A stretch of 64,000 bases of DNA from JAUILA01 sp964563925 (GCA_964563925.1 CAZLZD010000001.1:1-64000), one strand, 5' to 3'. Positions 44,729-53,828 are shown, counted from the first letter of the stretch. Notes: generated from the letters alone by a model not told the origin. Numbers and translations: made by a program.

Positions 44729-46384
44729 TTATTCGCAGGGTTTTATGGCAGCATCGGGTATTTCCAGCCTGTAAAGGTTGCCTCCGAGGATATTTCTTAT
44801 GCGCTCATCGCTCAGAATGAGGGTTTTTTCATCCAGAAAAACAACCGATTCCTTTTGGGTGAAAGAATTCATCCGAATCTCTGTGAGGTGTCCATCCGAG
44901 AATTTACCCCCCTCAAAGCAACTAAGAATCCAAAGCTTATCATGGGAAAGCAGTGCAATACGGTCCCCAGAAGGACTTATATCTGCTCCTGTCAGCCAGA
45001 AATTTGTCATGATTCCTTCCCCGACTTTCAGGCTGTCCACCAATTCGGCCGTATAATCCCCGGGCATATCAGGAATTTTGTATACATACGTGTATCCGGT
45101 GAAGGGTTCTGTGCGATTTTTTGTGAAAATATAGAGGTTACCTTTGTAATGGATGAGCGATTCGGCATCATAATGCAGTTTTTTCGCACCTGGCGGGAAA
45201 TCGGTCTGATCTTCATACACGAATGAGATTGCTTCGGCGGCTGCGGATTCCCCTGCAATGTCGTCCGGGCTTATTTTATAGATAAATAATTTCCTTCTCA
45301 CATTCAGGTTATTTCCAATATCAGCGATATACAGATTGCCCGCTTCATCACGGGCAAGGTCTTCCCAGTCAATATTCGGGGCTGAAGTAATTCGAAGGGT
45401 CCGGATCAGGCTGGCAGTCGTATCAATTTCATACAAACTGGCCTTATTCCCGCTGTCATTCAGGGTCCATAATCCTCCCTGCCTGTCAATAATCAATCCC
45501 GAAGATTCATTCAGAAGTTGAGGTAATTGTCCGTAGGGCGTGGCTTCCGCCTGAACAAACGGGGGAGGGGTCCATATGGTTTTTGGTTGCTCCACGGTGT
45601 CGGATTGTGCAAGCGAGTATTTCATAAACCAGTCATAAATGGACAGACTGTCTGAGACCGCACCGTACACCGGGGGCCAGGCGGTGTGTTCTGCGTTAAG
45701 CGGACTGAACCGATAATCTTTGCTGTTCAATGTCTGGCCGCAATTCTGCAGGCCGGCAAACATTGCCTGGCCTCTCGCAATCGGGATTACCTTGTCCTGT
45801 AGCCCGTGAAAAGCCCAGACCGGGATGCCTTTTTCAATGACCCGGCAGGCATTTCCCGGGTTGCCCCAGGCAGAAATAGGTGCCATAGCCGCGATACGGT
45901 TGGGTGAATTCAGCTCGCTTACGGCATAATTCCAAACACCGCCACCACCCATGCTCACCCCGGTCAGGTAAATGCGGTTTTCATCAATCCGGTAATTATC
46001 CAATGCATAATTGAGGAATTCATGCACCTGTTGTGGCTTCCAGCTTGTAACTGGCGCGTTAAGCTGGGGGGCAAGCACTAAAAACCGGTAGGGATGCATT
46101 GAGCTGTACGCCGGATGTTTTCCCGAAATGATCTTTGGGGGACCCCAGCGGAGAATTTTCTTCAGATCTTCACTTTCCCCGAATGACCGTTCCCCGACAC
46201 CATGCAAAAAAAGGATAAGCGGGTATTTGGTATCAGCGCTGTTGTTATATGAATCCGGCACATGCTCAAAGTATCCAAGGTGATCGCTGGTTTGCTTTAC
46301 CAGCGCATAATTTGACCCGGTTGTTTGTGCGTGTGCCTGAAAAGAAAACAGGATAAGGGAAAGGAAAATGATTCTTCTCAACAT
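44729..46384 (-). CDS. Secreted esterase-like hydrolase with C-terminal beta-propeller-like region
   Basis: The 551-residue protein has a signal peptide (1-19, ending FQAHAQ). An alpha/beta hydrolase fills about residues 20-260, with Ser144 in TGVSMGGGG, the acid in HGLQDKVIP and the His in NAEHTAWP. The C-terminal region (about 285-545) contains blade-like segments with LTLND, WEDLARDEAGNLYIADIGNN and YHYDAESLIHYKGNLYIFTKN-type patterns of NHL/SdiA-regulated propeller proteins. No T9SS sorting domain is visible, so it may stay in the periplasm or leave by another way. The hydrolase domain is clearly related to that of the next gene downstream. The start follows the GT4 gene by 51 bases. Confidence 0.85.
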   Translation of the reverse strand: MLRRIIFLSLILFSFQAHAQTTGSNYALVKQTSDHLGYFEHVPDSYNNSADTKYPLILFLHGVGERSFGESEDLKKILRWGPPKIISGKHPAYSSMHPYRFLVLAPQLNAPVTSWKPQQVHEFLNYALDNYRIDENRIYLTGVSMGGGGVWNYAVSELNSPNRIAAMAPISAWGNPGNACRVIEKGIPVWAFHGLQDKVIPIARGQAMFAGLQNCGQTLNSKDYRFSPLNAEHTAWPPVYGAVSDSLSIYDWFMKYSLAQSDTVEQPKTIWTPPPFVQAEATPYGQLPQLLNESSGLIIDRQGGLWTLNDSGNKASLYEIDTTASLIRTLRITSAPNIDWEDLARDEAGNLYIADIGNNLNVRRKLFIYKISPDDIAGESAAAEAISFVYEDQTDFPPGAKKLHYDAESLIHYKGNLYIFTKNRTEPFTGYTYVYKIPDMPGDYTAELVDSLKVGEGIMTNFWLTGADISPSGDRIALLSHDKLWILSCFEGGKFSDGHLTEIRMNSFTQKESVVFLDEKTLILSDERIRNILGGNLYRLEIPDAAIKPCE

Positions 46385-46435
46385 TATGCTAATTATTATT
46401 CTTCAATGGATAAAAAAACCTGTTCGTCTGTATAA

Positions 46436-47551
46436 TTACGACCTTTTAAGGAAACGGTTATATTGTGAAGTCACCCGTTTGACCATCCGGCGTATCGTAT
46501 AGTGGCGTTTGATATGTTTCATCGCATTATTCTCCAGGTATTTTTTATATTCAGGTCGTCGGTACAAAAGGTGGATTCCCCTGGCCAGTCCGTGGTAGTC
46601 CCCGGGCTCAAACAATATCCCGGTGTCTTCGTTCACAATCTCTTTGGTTCCGGTTACATTGGAAGCCAGCACGGCGCATCCTGAGGACATTGCTTCCAGT
46701 ATTCCGATTGGCATGCCTTCCCACAATGAAGGCAGGCAATAAACATCTGACCAGCTGAGAATGTGATCCACGTCATTCCTGAAACCAGTAAAAAACACCT
46801 TGTCGGTCAGGTGCAATTTATGTGCCAGCACCCTGGCATCATGTAATAAATCACCATCACCAACCATAATGGCTTTGATATGTTTTTCATTTTTCAAATG
46901 ATCGAGTGCCCGGATAAAGGTCAGCGGATCTTTTTGCTCAGTCATGCGCGCGATCATGCATACGACAAAGTCTTCCGGGGTAAACCCGAACTCCGATTTT
47001 TGTCCGGGATCACCGGTACCATTGAATATCCGGGCATCCACCCCGTTGACGATTTCGAGGGAATGGTGAATGCCAAGAATTTCCCTGCCGATCAGAAAGT
47101 CACTGTAACTTACGTTAATGACCAGGTCAGATTTCTTCGCCAGAAATTTTTCGGACTTCCGGCGATACCAGCGCTGAAAAAAATTCATCCGGTCCCGGAA
47201 AGTCCAGCCGTGCACCGTATAAATGAGCGGTATATCCAGGCTGTTCCGTACGAAGTATGAATTGGAGCAGGCCCGCGCGCCATGGGCATGGATAAGGTCT
47301 GGCTGGATTTCTTCGGCCAGGCCTCTCACCCGGTTCCTGATCCGCAGATCAAATGGCCGTGAGGTGGGTATGATAAAGGAAGGAACGCCCAGGTCATACA
47401 GCTTATCGTGCATATTGCCTTCACCAAAGGCAAGGACATAGGATTCAAACCGGTTCTTGTTCATGTGCTTCACCAACTCCTGCACATGAGTTTCTCCCCC
47501 GCCAATATGGCCCTGACGGATGGTATGCAGAATTTTGAATGGCCTGCTCAT
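46436..47551 (-). CDS. Family 4 glycosyltransferase
   Basis: The 371-residue protein is a GT-B glycosyltransferase of family GT4. The N-terminus holds ILHTIRQGHIGGGETHVQEL with the glycine-rich loop; the C-terminus holds the sugar-nucleotide motif LPSLWEGMPIGILEAMSSG and NEDTGILFEPGD. GT4 enzymes are retaining and add hexoses, pentoses or amino sugars to lipid-linked precursors. No membrane helix is seen. It overlaps the upstream GT2 gene by 4 bases (ATGA) in the exopolysaccharide operon and is the last glycosyltransferase of it. Confidence 0.93.
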   Translation of the reverse strand: MSRPFKILHTIRQGHIGGGETHVQELVKHMNKNRFESYVLAFGEGNMHDKLYDLGVPSFIIPTSRPFDLRIRNRVRGLAEEIQPDLIHAHGARACSNSYFVRNSLDIPLIYTVHGWTFRDRMNFFQRWYRRKSEKFLAKKSDLVINVSYSDFLIGREILGIHHSLEIVNGVDARIFNGTGDPGQKSEFGFTPEDFVVCMIARMTEQKDPLTFIRALDHLKNEKHIKAIMVGDGDLLHDARVLAHKLHLTDKVFFTGFRNDVDHILSWSDVYCLPSLWEGMPIGILEAMSSGCAVLASNVTGTKEIVNEDTGILFEPGDYHGLARGIHLLYRRPEYKKYLENNAMKHIKRHYTIRRMVKRVTSQYNRFLKRS

Positions 47552-48396
47552 GTTGCCGGATGGGTAAAGTTCCAGTGTACTGCACGTAGTAGTTCCCGGG
47601 AGAATGCAGGCCGACCGGTGAATGCATTGCGTATCAGATTTACCGGGGTTGCGACAAGTAGAAAATAACCAAGAAAGAGACTACGTACAATACCGCTGGT
47701 ATGACGCCTTTGAAACAGAATTCGGTTACGCTGTTGGTAAAAGTACGTTTTCTCCGGGTTGACCGACGTTGAAAGGGAGGATGCATGGATCACCCTGCAA
47801 TCCAGTGCCACTCCCAGGCGACCGCCATTCTTCCGTATGGTTTCCGACCATTCCATTTCTTCGTAATAAAGAAAATATATTTCAGGCAACCCTTTTGTTT
47901 GCTGCCAAATTTCCTTGCGCACTACCATACAGGCACCGTGAAGGTAAAACGTGGTTCGTATGCCGGTTCCCCGGGCATCCGTATCTGCGCGGTTCCTGCC
48001 GGTCAGGGGGTGTATGGCCGTATAACCGGCATACTCAACCCTGCCGCCGTCATCTTCGATTACCGGACTGACAGCCTCGCAGGAAGACTGGTTACTGAAC
48101 TGCCTCACCAGGCAATCATACGAATTACCCGGAAAACGAATGTCGTTATTAATCAGGACCAGTATATCACCACAAGCCTGGGCAGCTCCAATGTTCAGCG
48201 CCGCGGCGTAGCCGTTATTCCTGCTTCTGATCACCTTCACCCCGGATTTTTCGGGGATCACTTGACCGGGGTCGTCACTGTTATCCACAACAAGGATCTC
48301 GGGGCGCCCGGACTGGTTTAAAAGATTCTCAACAAGCGCCAGCGTGGCCTTTTGCTGATTGTAGTTCACCGTAATAACAGATACGGTTCGGTTCAT
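47548..48396 (-). CDS. Family 2 glycosyltransferase (rhamnosyltransferase-like)
   Basis: The 282-residue protein is a GT-A enzyme of family GT2. Motifs include VSVITVNYNQQKATLALVEN, ILVVDNSDD, DILVLINNDIRFPG with the metal-binding Asp, and LYYEEMEWSETIRKNGG with the catalytic acidic pair. This set resembles the rhamnosyltransferase-like subgroup that acts on O-antigen or exopolysaccharide precursors. It overlaps both neighbouring glycosyltransferase genes by 4 bases each, so translation is coupled. The sugar is unknown. Confidence 0.92.
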   Translation of the reverse strand: MNRTVSVITVNYNQQKATLALVENLLNQSGRPEILVVDNSDDPGQVIPEKSGVKVIRSRNNGYAAALNIGAAQACGDILVLINNDIRFPGNSYDCLVRQFSNQSSCEAVSPVIEDDGGRVEYAGYTAIHPLTGRNRADTDARGTGIRTTFYLHGACMVVRKEIWQQTKGLPEIYFLYYEEMEWSETIRKNGGRLGVALDCRVIHASSLSTSVNPEKTYFYQQRNRILFQRRHTSGIVRSLFLGYFLLVATPVNLIRNAFTGRPAFSRELLRAVHWNFTHPAT

Positions 48397-49592
48397 GGTA
48401 AGTTATCCTTCTTAAGCACTTCGCTGATTGAAAGGTATGCAGTCGTATTTGTTTTGCCAAATTCCTTCTGATAGTTCCGGTGTAAAAAGAAAGCGATAAG
48501 CTGATTTAGCCAGAACTCCGGCAGGGCGTATAATCCTGATACCAGTTTTAAGCGGATCACCTTAACCAGAAAATAAAGGATAAACGCAGCCAGTGAAGCA
48601 CCCGCCAGCACAGATACCCAGGGATTCAGCCAAAGGTTGATCAATAAAATGGCGGTCAGGACCGAGATATTTATGAAAAGGGGTGGTTTAAGGGTGTGGA
48701 TGCCAAACACCACCCGGTTCCAGTCTGCCGATGCGAGTCCGCTCAGAAATGTCTGAGCCGCCCCTCTGACATTCTCAAAATAGGCATTCAGCCAGCGTGC
48801 CCGCTGCCTGACAAGCTGGTTGGCCGAAATGGTTTTTTCATCATAGATCACAGCAGTTTCCGCATAGGCAATCCGGTATCCCTGCCTGACCAGAAAATTC
48901 TGCATAAGCTTATCTTCTCCGAAGACAACTTTGGAAGGGTCGGATGGAATGAAGTTCTTCAGAAAAATCTCCAGCAGGGAACGGGAAATACACATACCAG
49001 ACCCGGCGAGTGACGCCGAGGATCCGGCCCTGAACGGGAGCTTCCGGTCGGCAATATTGTAATATGACTCATTAAGGGCATCTGTACGGGCAATGGGAGT
49101 ATTGATATTCTTGGCTTTTCGTCTGCCCTGTACGGCCACGAACGGGGAAAGAAAATAACCGTTTATCTTTCGGAGGAATTCAGGGTGCATCAGATTATCC
49201 GGATCTAGAATTATTATTCCTTCGCTTTCCTCAGAGGTCAGATTCATGGCTGATTCTATGGACCGCAACTTGGAATTCAGGGTTTGCGCAGGCCGCAATA
49301 TCCGGACCCTGTGATGTGAATAGGCAAATTCCTTGTCGGTCCCGTCAATAACCACTACTACTTCATACTCGGTATAGGAACTGGCAAGGATAGAATCTAT
49401 CAGCAGCTTACACTGGCCGGGGTCCCCAAAGGAAGTGATGATGCAGGAAAAAAAGTGATTTTTATCGGAAGTATGCCTCGCCCGCCTCCTGGTGAGCCAT
49501 GCGATCACCTCAAGCTGTAGGGGCAAAAGAAGGAAAAGGATAAGGGATCCTGCCAGAAGGTAATTGATCCAAATCAACAGATCATAGAGCAT
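48393..49592 (-). CDS. Membrane-bound family 2 glycosyltransferase
   Basis: The 399-residue protein has an N-terminal transmembrane helix (about 10-28), a GT-A domain, and two or three C-terminal helices near 300-350. Motifs include ITSFGDPGQCKLLIDSILAS, IIILDPDNLMHPEF with the DxD-like pair, FGEDKLMQNFLV with the acidic catalytic residues, and RQRARWLNAYFENV with QxxRW-type residues. This arrangement is that of processive GT2 polymerases such as hyaluronan or poly-GlcNAc synthases, but the sugar cannot be read. The start lies 6 bases after the sugar transferase gene. Confidence 0.9.
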   Translation of the reverse strand: MLYDLLIWINYLLAGSLILFLLLPLQLEVIAWLTRRRARHTSDKNHFFSCIITSFGDPGQCKLLIDSILASSYTEYEVVVVIDGTDKEFAYSHHRVRILRPAQTLNSKLRSIESAMNLTSEESEGIIILDPDNLMHPEFLRKINGYFLSPFVAVQGRRKAKNINTPIARTDALNESYYNIADRKLPFRAGSSASLAGSGMCISRSLLEIFLKNFIPSDPSKVVFGEDKLMQNFLVRQGYRIAYAETAVIYDEKTISANQLVRQRARWLNAYFENVRGAAQTFLSGLASADWNRVVFGIHTLKPPLFINISVLTAILLINLWLNPWVSVLAGASLAAFILYFLVKVIRLKLVSGLYALPEFWLNQLIAFFLHRNYQKEFGKTNTTAYLSISEVLKKDNLP

Positions 49593-49598
49593 GAGGGG

Positions 49599-50747
49599 TC
49601 AGGCTTGCTTTTCTTCTTTCTGAAAAACAACAAGCGGGGTCTTCATGATCAGTTTAAGATCTGAAAGAAAAGAGTTGTCTCGTGCATAGGCAATATCGAG
49701 GGCAATGCGCTCCTGTTCAGACATTTGCTCATTTTTCTTGATTTGCCAGAGTCCGGTTATGCCGGCCGGGGCTGCAAACCGGATTGCCCACTGATCCTGG
49801 GTTAATTTTTCGGCTTCATAAAGGGGCAAAGGCCGGTTTCCAACAATGGACATATCTCCTTTAAGCACGTTGAAAAGCTGAGGGAATTCGTCCAGGCTGG
49901 TTCTTCGGAGAAAAGTCCCCAATGTAGTCGTGCGCGGATCATTCCGGGCTTTGAAGAACAGGGAATCCTGATCCGGTACTTCGTTGTAAATATTCAGGTG
50001 TTTAAGTTTTTCCATCTGCGCCTCGGCACCGGATTTCATTGTCCTGAATTTATAAAAGTCAAATATCTGGTATCCTTTTCCGGCCCGCTTGGAAATGTAA
50101 AGGACCGGTCCGCGGGAATCCAGTTTAATTGCCAGTGCGATCAGGATCATAATCGGACTGAAGATTAGTAGGAGCAGGGTAGCCAGAACGATATCAAACG
50201 CCCGCTTCATTGGCCAAATCTGAAACTCTTCGGTTTTGTCGGACGCCACGGATATGTCGTCCGGTCCATCGGTAGATTCATTCAGCTCCTTCAGACGGGC
50301 CAGAAAAGTGAGGCGCTGAATGAAGTCTTCGGGGTTAATGTCTTTGGTAAAGTAATCGCTTGCGCCCACCCGGATTGCCAGGTCGCGCTCCTCCGCACTG
50401 AATTCACAGGAAATGAATATGACCGGTACATTTCGCAGGAATTTTATGGTAGCAAGAGACTTGACAAAATCAAAAGGCCTCAATCCGTCAATACGGGTGT
50501 TTATAACAATAAGATTTGGGGAGCTGGTATGCCTGAAATGTTTTTCCTTGAGCCATTTCAGGGCATCTGCACCTGTTTCAAGCTTTTCTGATTTCAGACC
50601 CTTGTGTTCTATTTCCCGGCAAAGATTGCCGCATTCTCCAATAAACAGGGTATAATTTGCCCTCGATATTTCCGGGGTAATGGCAGGGCTATCGATGGGA
50701 AGAGGGAAAGCATGTAAAGAATAAGTAGAGTTTTCCATCATACACAA
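49599..50747 (-). CDS. Pseudo-receiver domain fused to bacterial sugar transferase
   Basis: The 382-residue protein has a receiver-like domain (about 31-155) joined to a polyprenyl-phosphate sugar-1-phosphate transferase (about 180-382). The transferase half has the membrane hairpin (KRAFDIVLATLLLLIFSP) and the core motifs KFRTMKSGAE, LRRTSLDEFPQLFNVLKGDM and SIVGNRPLP, as in ExoY/WcaJ-type initiators. In the receiver half the phospho-acceptor Asp is replaced by Asn83 (IVINTR) and the acidic pair by Glu-Cys (IGECGN), while Ser113 and Lys135 remain. So it likely cannot be phosphorylated. A shorter start at 50741 is possible. It follows the response regulator gene by 20 bases; it should start the exopolysaccharide repeat unit on lipid. 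Confidence 0.92.
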   Translation of the reverse strand: MCMMENSTYSLHAFPLPIDSPAITPEISRANYTLFIGECGNLCREIEHKGLKSEKLETGADALKWLKEKHFRHTSSPNLIVINTRIDGLRPFDFVKSLATIKFLRNVPVIFISCEFSAEERDLAIRVGASDYFTKDINPEDFIQRLTFLARLKELNESTDGPDDISVASDKTEEFQIWPMKRAFDIVLATLLLLIFSPIMILIALAIKLDSRGPVLYISKRAGKGYQIFDFYKFRTMKSGAEAQMEKLKHLNIYNEVPDQDSLFFKARNDPRTTTLGTFLRRTSLDEFPQLFNVLKGDMSIVGNRPLPLYEAEKLTQDQWAIRFAAPAGITGLWQIKKNEQMSEQERIALDIAYARDNSFLSDLKLIMKTPLVVFQKEEKQA

Positions 50748-50767
50748 GGATTCTTAATTCCGCAGAG

Positions 50768-51157
50768 CTATGAACTCATCATTCCAATGTTGGAGCGTAT
50801 CACCCCATTCACTGTGGTGAGCAGTTGTTCCGGATTGAAAGGCTTGGATATATATTCGTCCGCCCCGGCCTGAAGACATTCTTTCCGGGTTTTGGCATCA
50901 GCCCATGAAGAAATAACAATCACGGGTATGTTGCCAAACAAACCGCTGCGCTTGAGATTGATCAGAAAATCCTTGCCATCAATTACCGGCAATTTGATAT
51001 CTGTCACGATAAGGTCTGGTAATCCCACCCTGTTCATGTGCTTCATCGCATTCCCTACATTGCTGAATGCATGCACTTCGTGTTCTTTTTCAAGGACCTT
51101 GGAAATTAACCAGCGAATGGCTTCATCATCCTCAATCACTACTACGCTGTATCTCAT
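50768..51157 (-). CDS. Single-domain response regulator
   Basis: The 129-residue protein is a stand-alone CheY-like receiver. The acidic pair is Asp10-Asp11 (VIEDDEA), the phospho-acceptor Asp53 (IVTDIKLP), the conserved Ser83 (VISSWAD) and Lys105 (ISKPFNP). It has no output domain, so it must act through protein contacts. It is the first gene of the exopolysaccharide operon, 20 bases before the gene for a pseudo-receiver fused to a sugar transferase. A sensible reading is that phosphorylation of this protein controls that enzyme, by pairing with its degenerate receiver. No histidine kinase is adjacent. Confidence 0.93.
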   Translation of the reverse strand: MRYSVVVIEDDEAIRWLISKVLEKEHEVHAFSNVGNAMKHMNRVGLPDLIVTDIKLPVIDGKDFLINLKRSGLFGNIPVIVISSWADAKTRKECLQAGADEYISKPFNPEQLLTTVNGVIRSNIGMMSS

Positions 51158-51570
51158 TTTCTTTCTTTTAAACCAACTGATTAGACAACTTCAGCGTCCC
51201 GTGCTGAATCTCCTTTCTTTAAACCTGGCAAAGGAACCCATCCGGGACATCTATAATACAAAAAAAACGCCTTATTTCCGATTATGCTAAGCCGATATTC
51301 ACGTATTTTCAATCACAATCACTGAAAATACCTAGAAATAGGGAAAGCAAATCGTATCTGATTGTGAGCACCATAATTAACCCTGCTGACTCTCAGTGTC
51401 TTGGCGATCTTCTTCTTAATACCCGGTCGTGGGTGAAGGTAACTAAAGAATCCATTAATTTTATATGGAGTATTTGCCGGATGATATATTGAATTGCAAA
51501 AGTACGGGAAAAATGTTCAACACCTTTGGGCATCACTCTCCGCTATATCAACTATTAACAGAAAGATAAT
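51158..51570. other. 413-base divergent intergenic region
   Basis: This gap lies between the response regulator (minus) and the HMCES gene (plus) and must hold both promoters. On the minus strand TACTTTTG (51504 to 51497) matches the -7 box, but no TTG stands at the right spacing. I see no convincing open frame, tRNA or hairpin of note in it. Confidence 0.4.
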
Positions 51571-52326
51571 ATGTGCTATGATATTGCCTATATGACCAAA
51601 CGATCGGACAAGTATGCCACGCACTATGGCATTTCTGCCCGGTCTGTCGATGCGGTGCAAAAAAAATCTCCCCCCGTTTATCATGTCCAGGGATTTGCTC
51701 ATCCGGACATTCCTGTTTTGCTGTCCGGTCCCGAACTCAATTTGTTTCACTGGGGCCTGATCCCATTCTGGGTAAAGGACAGCAAAGGAGCGACCCAAAT
51801 AAGCAATCGCACCCTGAATGCCCGTGGAGAAGAAATGTTTAACAAACCTGCATTTCGTAAAAGTGCCGGCAGCCGCCGTTGCCTGGTCCTGATTGACGGA
51901 TTCTTCGAACATTACTGGGAAAATGGTAAATCATACCCCTTTTATATAACCCACAAGGAAGATGAGCCGATGACGCTGGGAGGGTTATGGGACACATGGA
52001 AAAACCAGGAAGGCGACGTCGTTTATTCCGTGTCTGTGGTAACGACTGCCGCAAACGAACTGATGAGCCGAATCCATAATAATCCAAAATCAAGTGAGGG
52101 GCCCAGGATGCCCCTGGTCCTTGAGCCGGAGCTCTATCGCCCCTGGCTTGAAGCACCCGATGATCCGGCCGGAAAGGCACAGATCCTTGAAATTGTTGAT
52201 GCCTGTGACCCTGATTTTCTGACCGCATGGGCTGTTGATAGGTTACGCGGTAAACAGTATCCCGGGAATGTGGCTGAAATTCGCAACCCGGTAAATTATC
52301 AGGATATTTCAGACCCGCCGTCATAG
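51571..52326 (+). CDS. SRAP/HMCES-type abasic-site DNA-protein crosslink protein (YedK-like)
   Basis: The 251-residue protein starts MCYDIAY; the second residue Cys2, exposed after Met removal, is the nucleophile that bonds covalently to abasic sites in single-stranded DNA. Other family marks are NLFHWGLIPFWVKD, ISNRTLNARGEEMFNKPAFR and RCLVLIDGFFEHYWENGK. The late motif reads RIHNNPKSSEGPRMPLVL, with about eight residues between the His and RMP, an insertion compared with YedK. This protein protects stalled replication forks. It stands alone with an upstream 413-base gap. The family is sure; the C-terminal 30 residues are not conserved-looking. Confidence 0.94.
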   Translation: MCYDIAYMTKRSDKYATHYGISARSVDAVQKKSPPVYHVQGFAHPDIPVLLSGPELNLFHWGLIPFWVKDSKGATQISNRTLNARGEEMFNKPAFRKSAGSRRCLVLIDGFFEHYWENGKSYPFYITHKEDEPMTLGGLWDTWKNQEGDVVYSVSVVTTAANELMSRIHNNPKSSEGPRMPLVLEPELYRPWLEAPDDPAGKAQILEIVDACDPDFLTAWAVDRLRGKQYPGNVAEIRNPVNYQDISDPPS

Positions 52327-52573
52327 GTCCTGAAGCAAATAAGGGTCCCGGGTCAGGCCCGGGGCAGGTAAGTCCGGAGGTCGGTAAAGTTGCCGGCAAT
52401 CAGGAATAGTCCATTCGGGAGAATGTGGACTGGATGTAGAATCAGCTCTACTATTTAGGGTATTTTATTGAATAATTTCAATTGAAAACCCCTCTCAGCG
52501 CATTTCACGCCGATGGTATATTATTTTCATTATAAAAGGTGTGTAAGTAAACAGGAACCAAACACTAAACGCT

Positions 52574-53155
52574 ATGAGACTACTAAACAGACTTTTTATA
52601 ATCGTACTAATAATTGGTATATCAGGCTCGGCCATGGGGCAAACCGTAGCCTCTGACCGGAACCTGAATGTCACCATTGGAGACTATGACACATTTGCGT
52701 GGTCATCCCACGCTGCGAACGACCAGGACATTTACTTCCTGAGCAATGCCATATTGAAGGGAAAACTTCGCGATGCGATCCGGTACGAACTGGAGGCACG
52801 GAATTTTGATTACAGCGAAGAGAATGCAGACCTGGTGGTTAATTTCCGTGTTTTCAAAGATCCGGTGACCTTCTCGGGTTATGAAAAAACCTACGCCGAC
52901 CAGAATTACTGGGGGCCCAATGAAATTCGAAAGGATGCCATCGGCATAATTCCCCTTCCCGAAAGAAGGGAACTTGACGATGCGAAAGACTATTACATGG
53001 AGGCCGGAAGCCTGCTTGTACAGCTTGTGGATACCAACACCGGATTAATAGTATGGCAGGGATATGCCACAGAAATGCTTGATGAAAGTGGTGAGGGTGA
53101 AATTAAAAAAACTGTCCAGAAACTGTTTGGAGAAGAATTCAATTTCAGCTCATAA
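52574..53155 (+). CDS. DUF4136 domain protein, exported
   Basis: The 193-residue protein has a signal peptide (about 1-22, ending SAMGQ), and the body from residue 24 follows the DUF4136 pattern: NVTIGDYDTFAWSSHAAND at the start, EENADLVVNFRVF in the middle, and TGLIVWQGYATEMLDES near the end. The family is small secreted or lipid-anchored proteins of unknown role in Bacteroidota and Proteobacteria. Here a plain signal peptide without lipobox Cys is seen. A terminator follows directly. The gene stands alone on the plus strand; the 247-base gap upstream has no other feature I can name. Confidence 0.85.
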   Translation: MRLLNRLFIIVLIIGISGSAMGQTVASDRNLNVTIGDYDTFAWSSHAANDQDIYFLSNAILKGKLRDAIRYELEARNFDYSEENADLVVNFRVFKDPVTFSGYEKTYADQNYWGPNEIRKDAIGIIPLPERRELDDAKDYYMEAGSLLVQLVDTNTGLIVWQGYATEMLDESGEGEIKKTVQKLFGEEFNFSS

Positions 53156-53181
53156 ATTGTTTCCCTGACCCGATCAACCAG

Positions 53182-53218
53182 AAAAAGGGCCGTCTCTTAC
53201 CAGGGGCGGCCTTTTTTT
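53182..53218 (+). terminator. Rho-independent terminator after the DUF4136 gene
   Basis: The arms AAAAAGGGCCG (53182-53192) and CGGCCTTTTTT (53207-53217) pair, with one G-T wobble, across a 14-nt loop, ending in a seven-T run. It lies 27 bases after the stop codon. Confidence 0.8.
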
Positions 53219-53297
53219 GCACCCCGGACCGATGCGGTTACCATTGACATGCCAATGAGATTAATAAGAGGAACAGATATCATTTTTGATAAACGCT

Positions 53298-53804
53298 ATG
53301 AAGAGCAGAATATTGATTTTTTCAGTCTTGCTGGCCAGTATTACAATCCTCGCCAATGGTCAAAGCCGACCGGCTCATCCGTCCCAGTTCTATGAGTATC
53401 TCGGGAAAAATGCCAAATGGATTGACCGGGAAGTACGGGCCAATTACGATCTTAAACTTGATAAGGAGAAGATCAGCAAGGACTCGTTAAGGCTTACCGT
53501 GTACAACTCATTGAGTGATATTAAGGTCACATTTTACCTGGTGGAGGACCTTTGCGAATACATCTCTTTCGATGATTATTCGCTTGAGTCAAACCGGGTG
53601 CGTTCATTTTTTACCCAGTGGTGCTCCGACGTAACAGACCATTTCCGGTTTATTTCCGAGGATGAGGAGCGCTTCCCGATGTTTATGGATATGAACAAGG
53701 ATATTGTTTTCTACATTCCTGAAGACCAGTCCCTCGAAACAGGGTTGCGCTATTTTCTGTTCTCCGGCTTTATCCGGGACGATCAGATGCTTACCAGTCT
53801 CTGA
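53298..53804 (+). CDS. Exported protein of unknown function
   Basis: A protein of 168 residues (start MKSRILIFSVLLASI) has a signal peptide cut near residue 22 (ANGQ). The mature part has no domain I recognise. It has two Cys (in EDLCEY and TQWCSD) and many charged and aromatic residues, with a central beta-rich pattern (KDSLRLTVYNSLSDIKVTFYLVED-type strands). An upstream TTG at 53286 would add four residues (MINA); the ATG is better. It follows a terminator and precedes another, so it is a single-gene unit. Function unknown. Confidence 0.7.
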   Translation: MKSRILIFSVLLASITILANGQSRPAHPSQFYEYLGKNAKWIDREVRANYDLKLDKEKISKDSLRLTVYNSLSDIKVTFYLVEDLCEYISFDDYSLESNRVRSFFTQWCSDVTDHFRFISEDEERFPMFMDMNKDIVFYIPEDQSLETGLRYFLFSGFIRDDQMLTSL

Positions 53805-53828
53805 GACCGGATATTCTTAAGAATTTTG

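Noticed and set aside
52090..52120. Loss of the active-site His before RMP in the HMCES protein
   Set aside because: A His (RIHNN) stands upstream with about eight inserted residues before RMP. It probably fills the same place, so I do not claim a loss.
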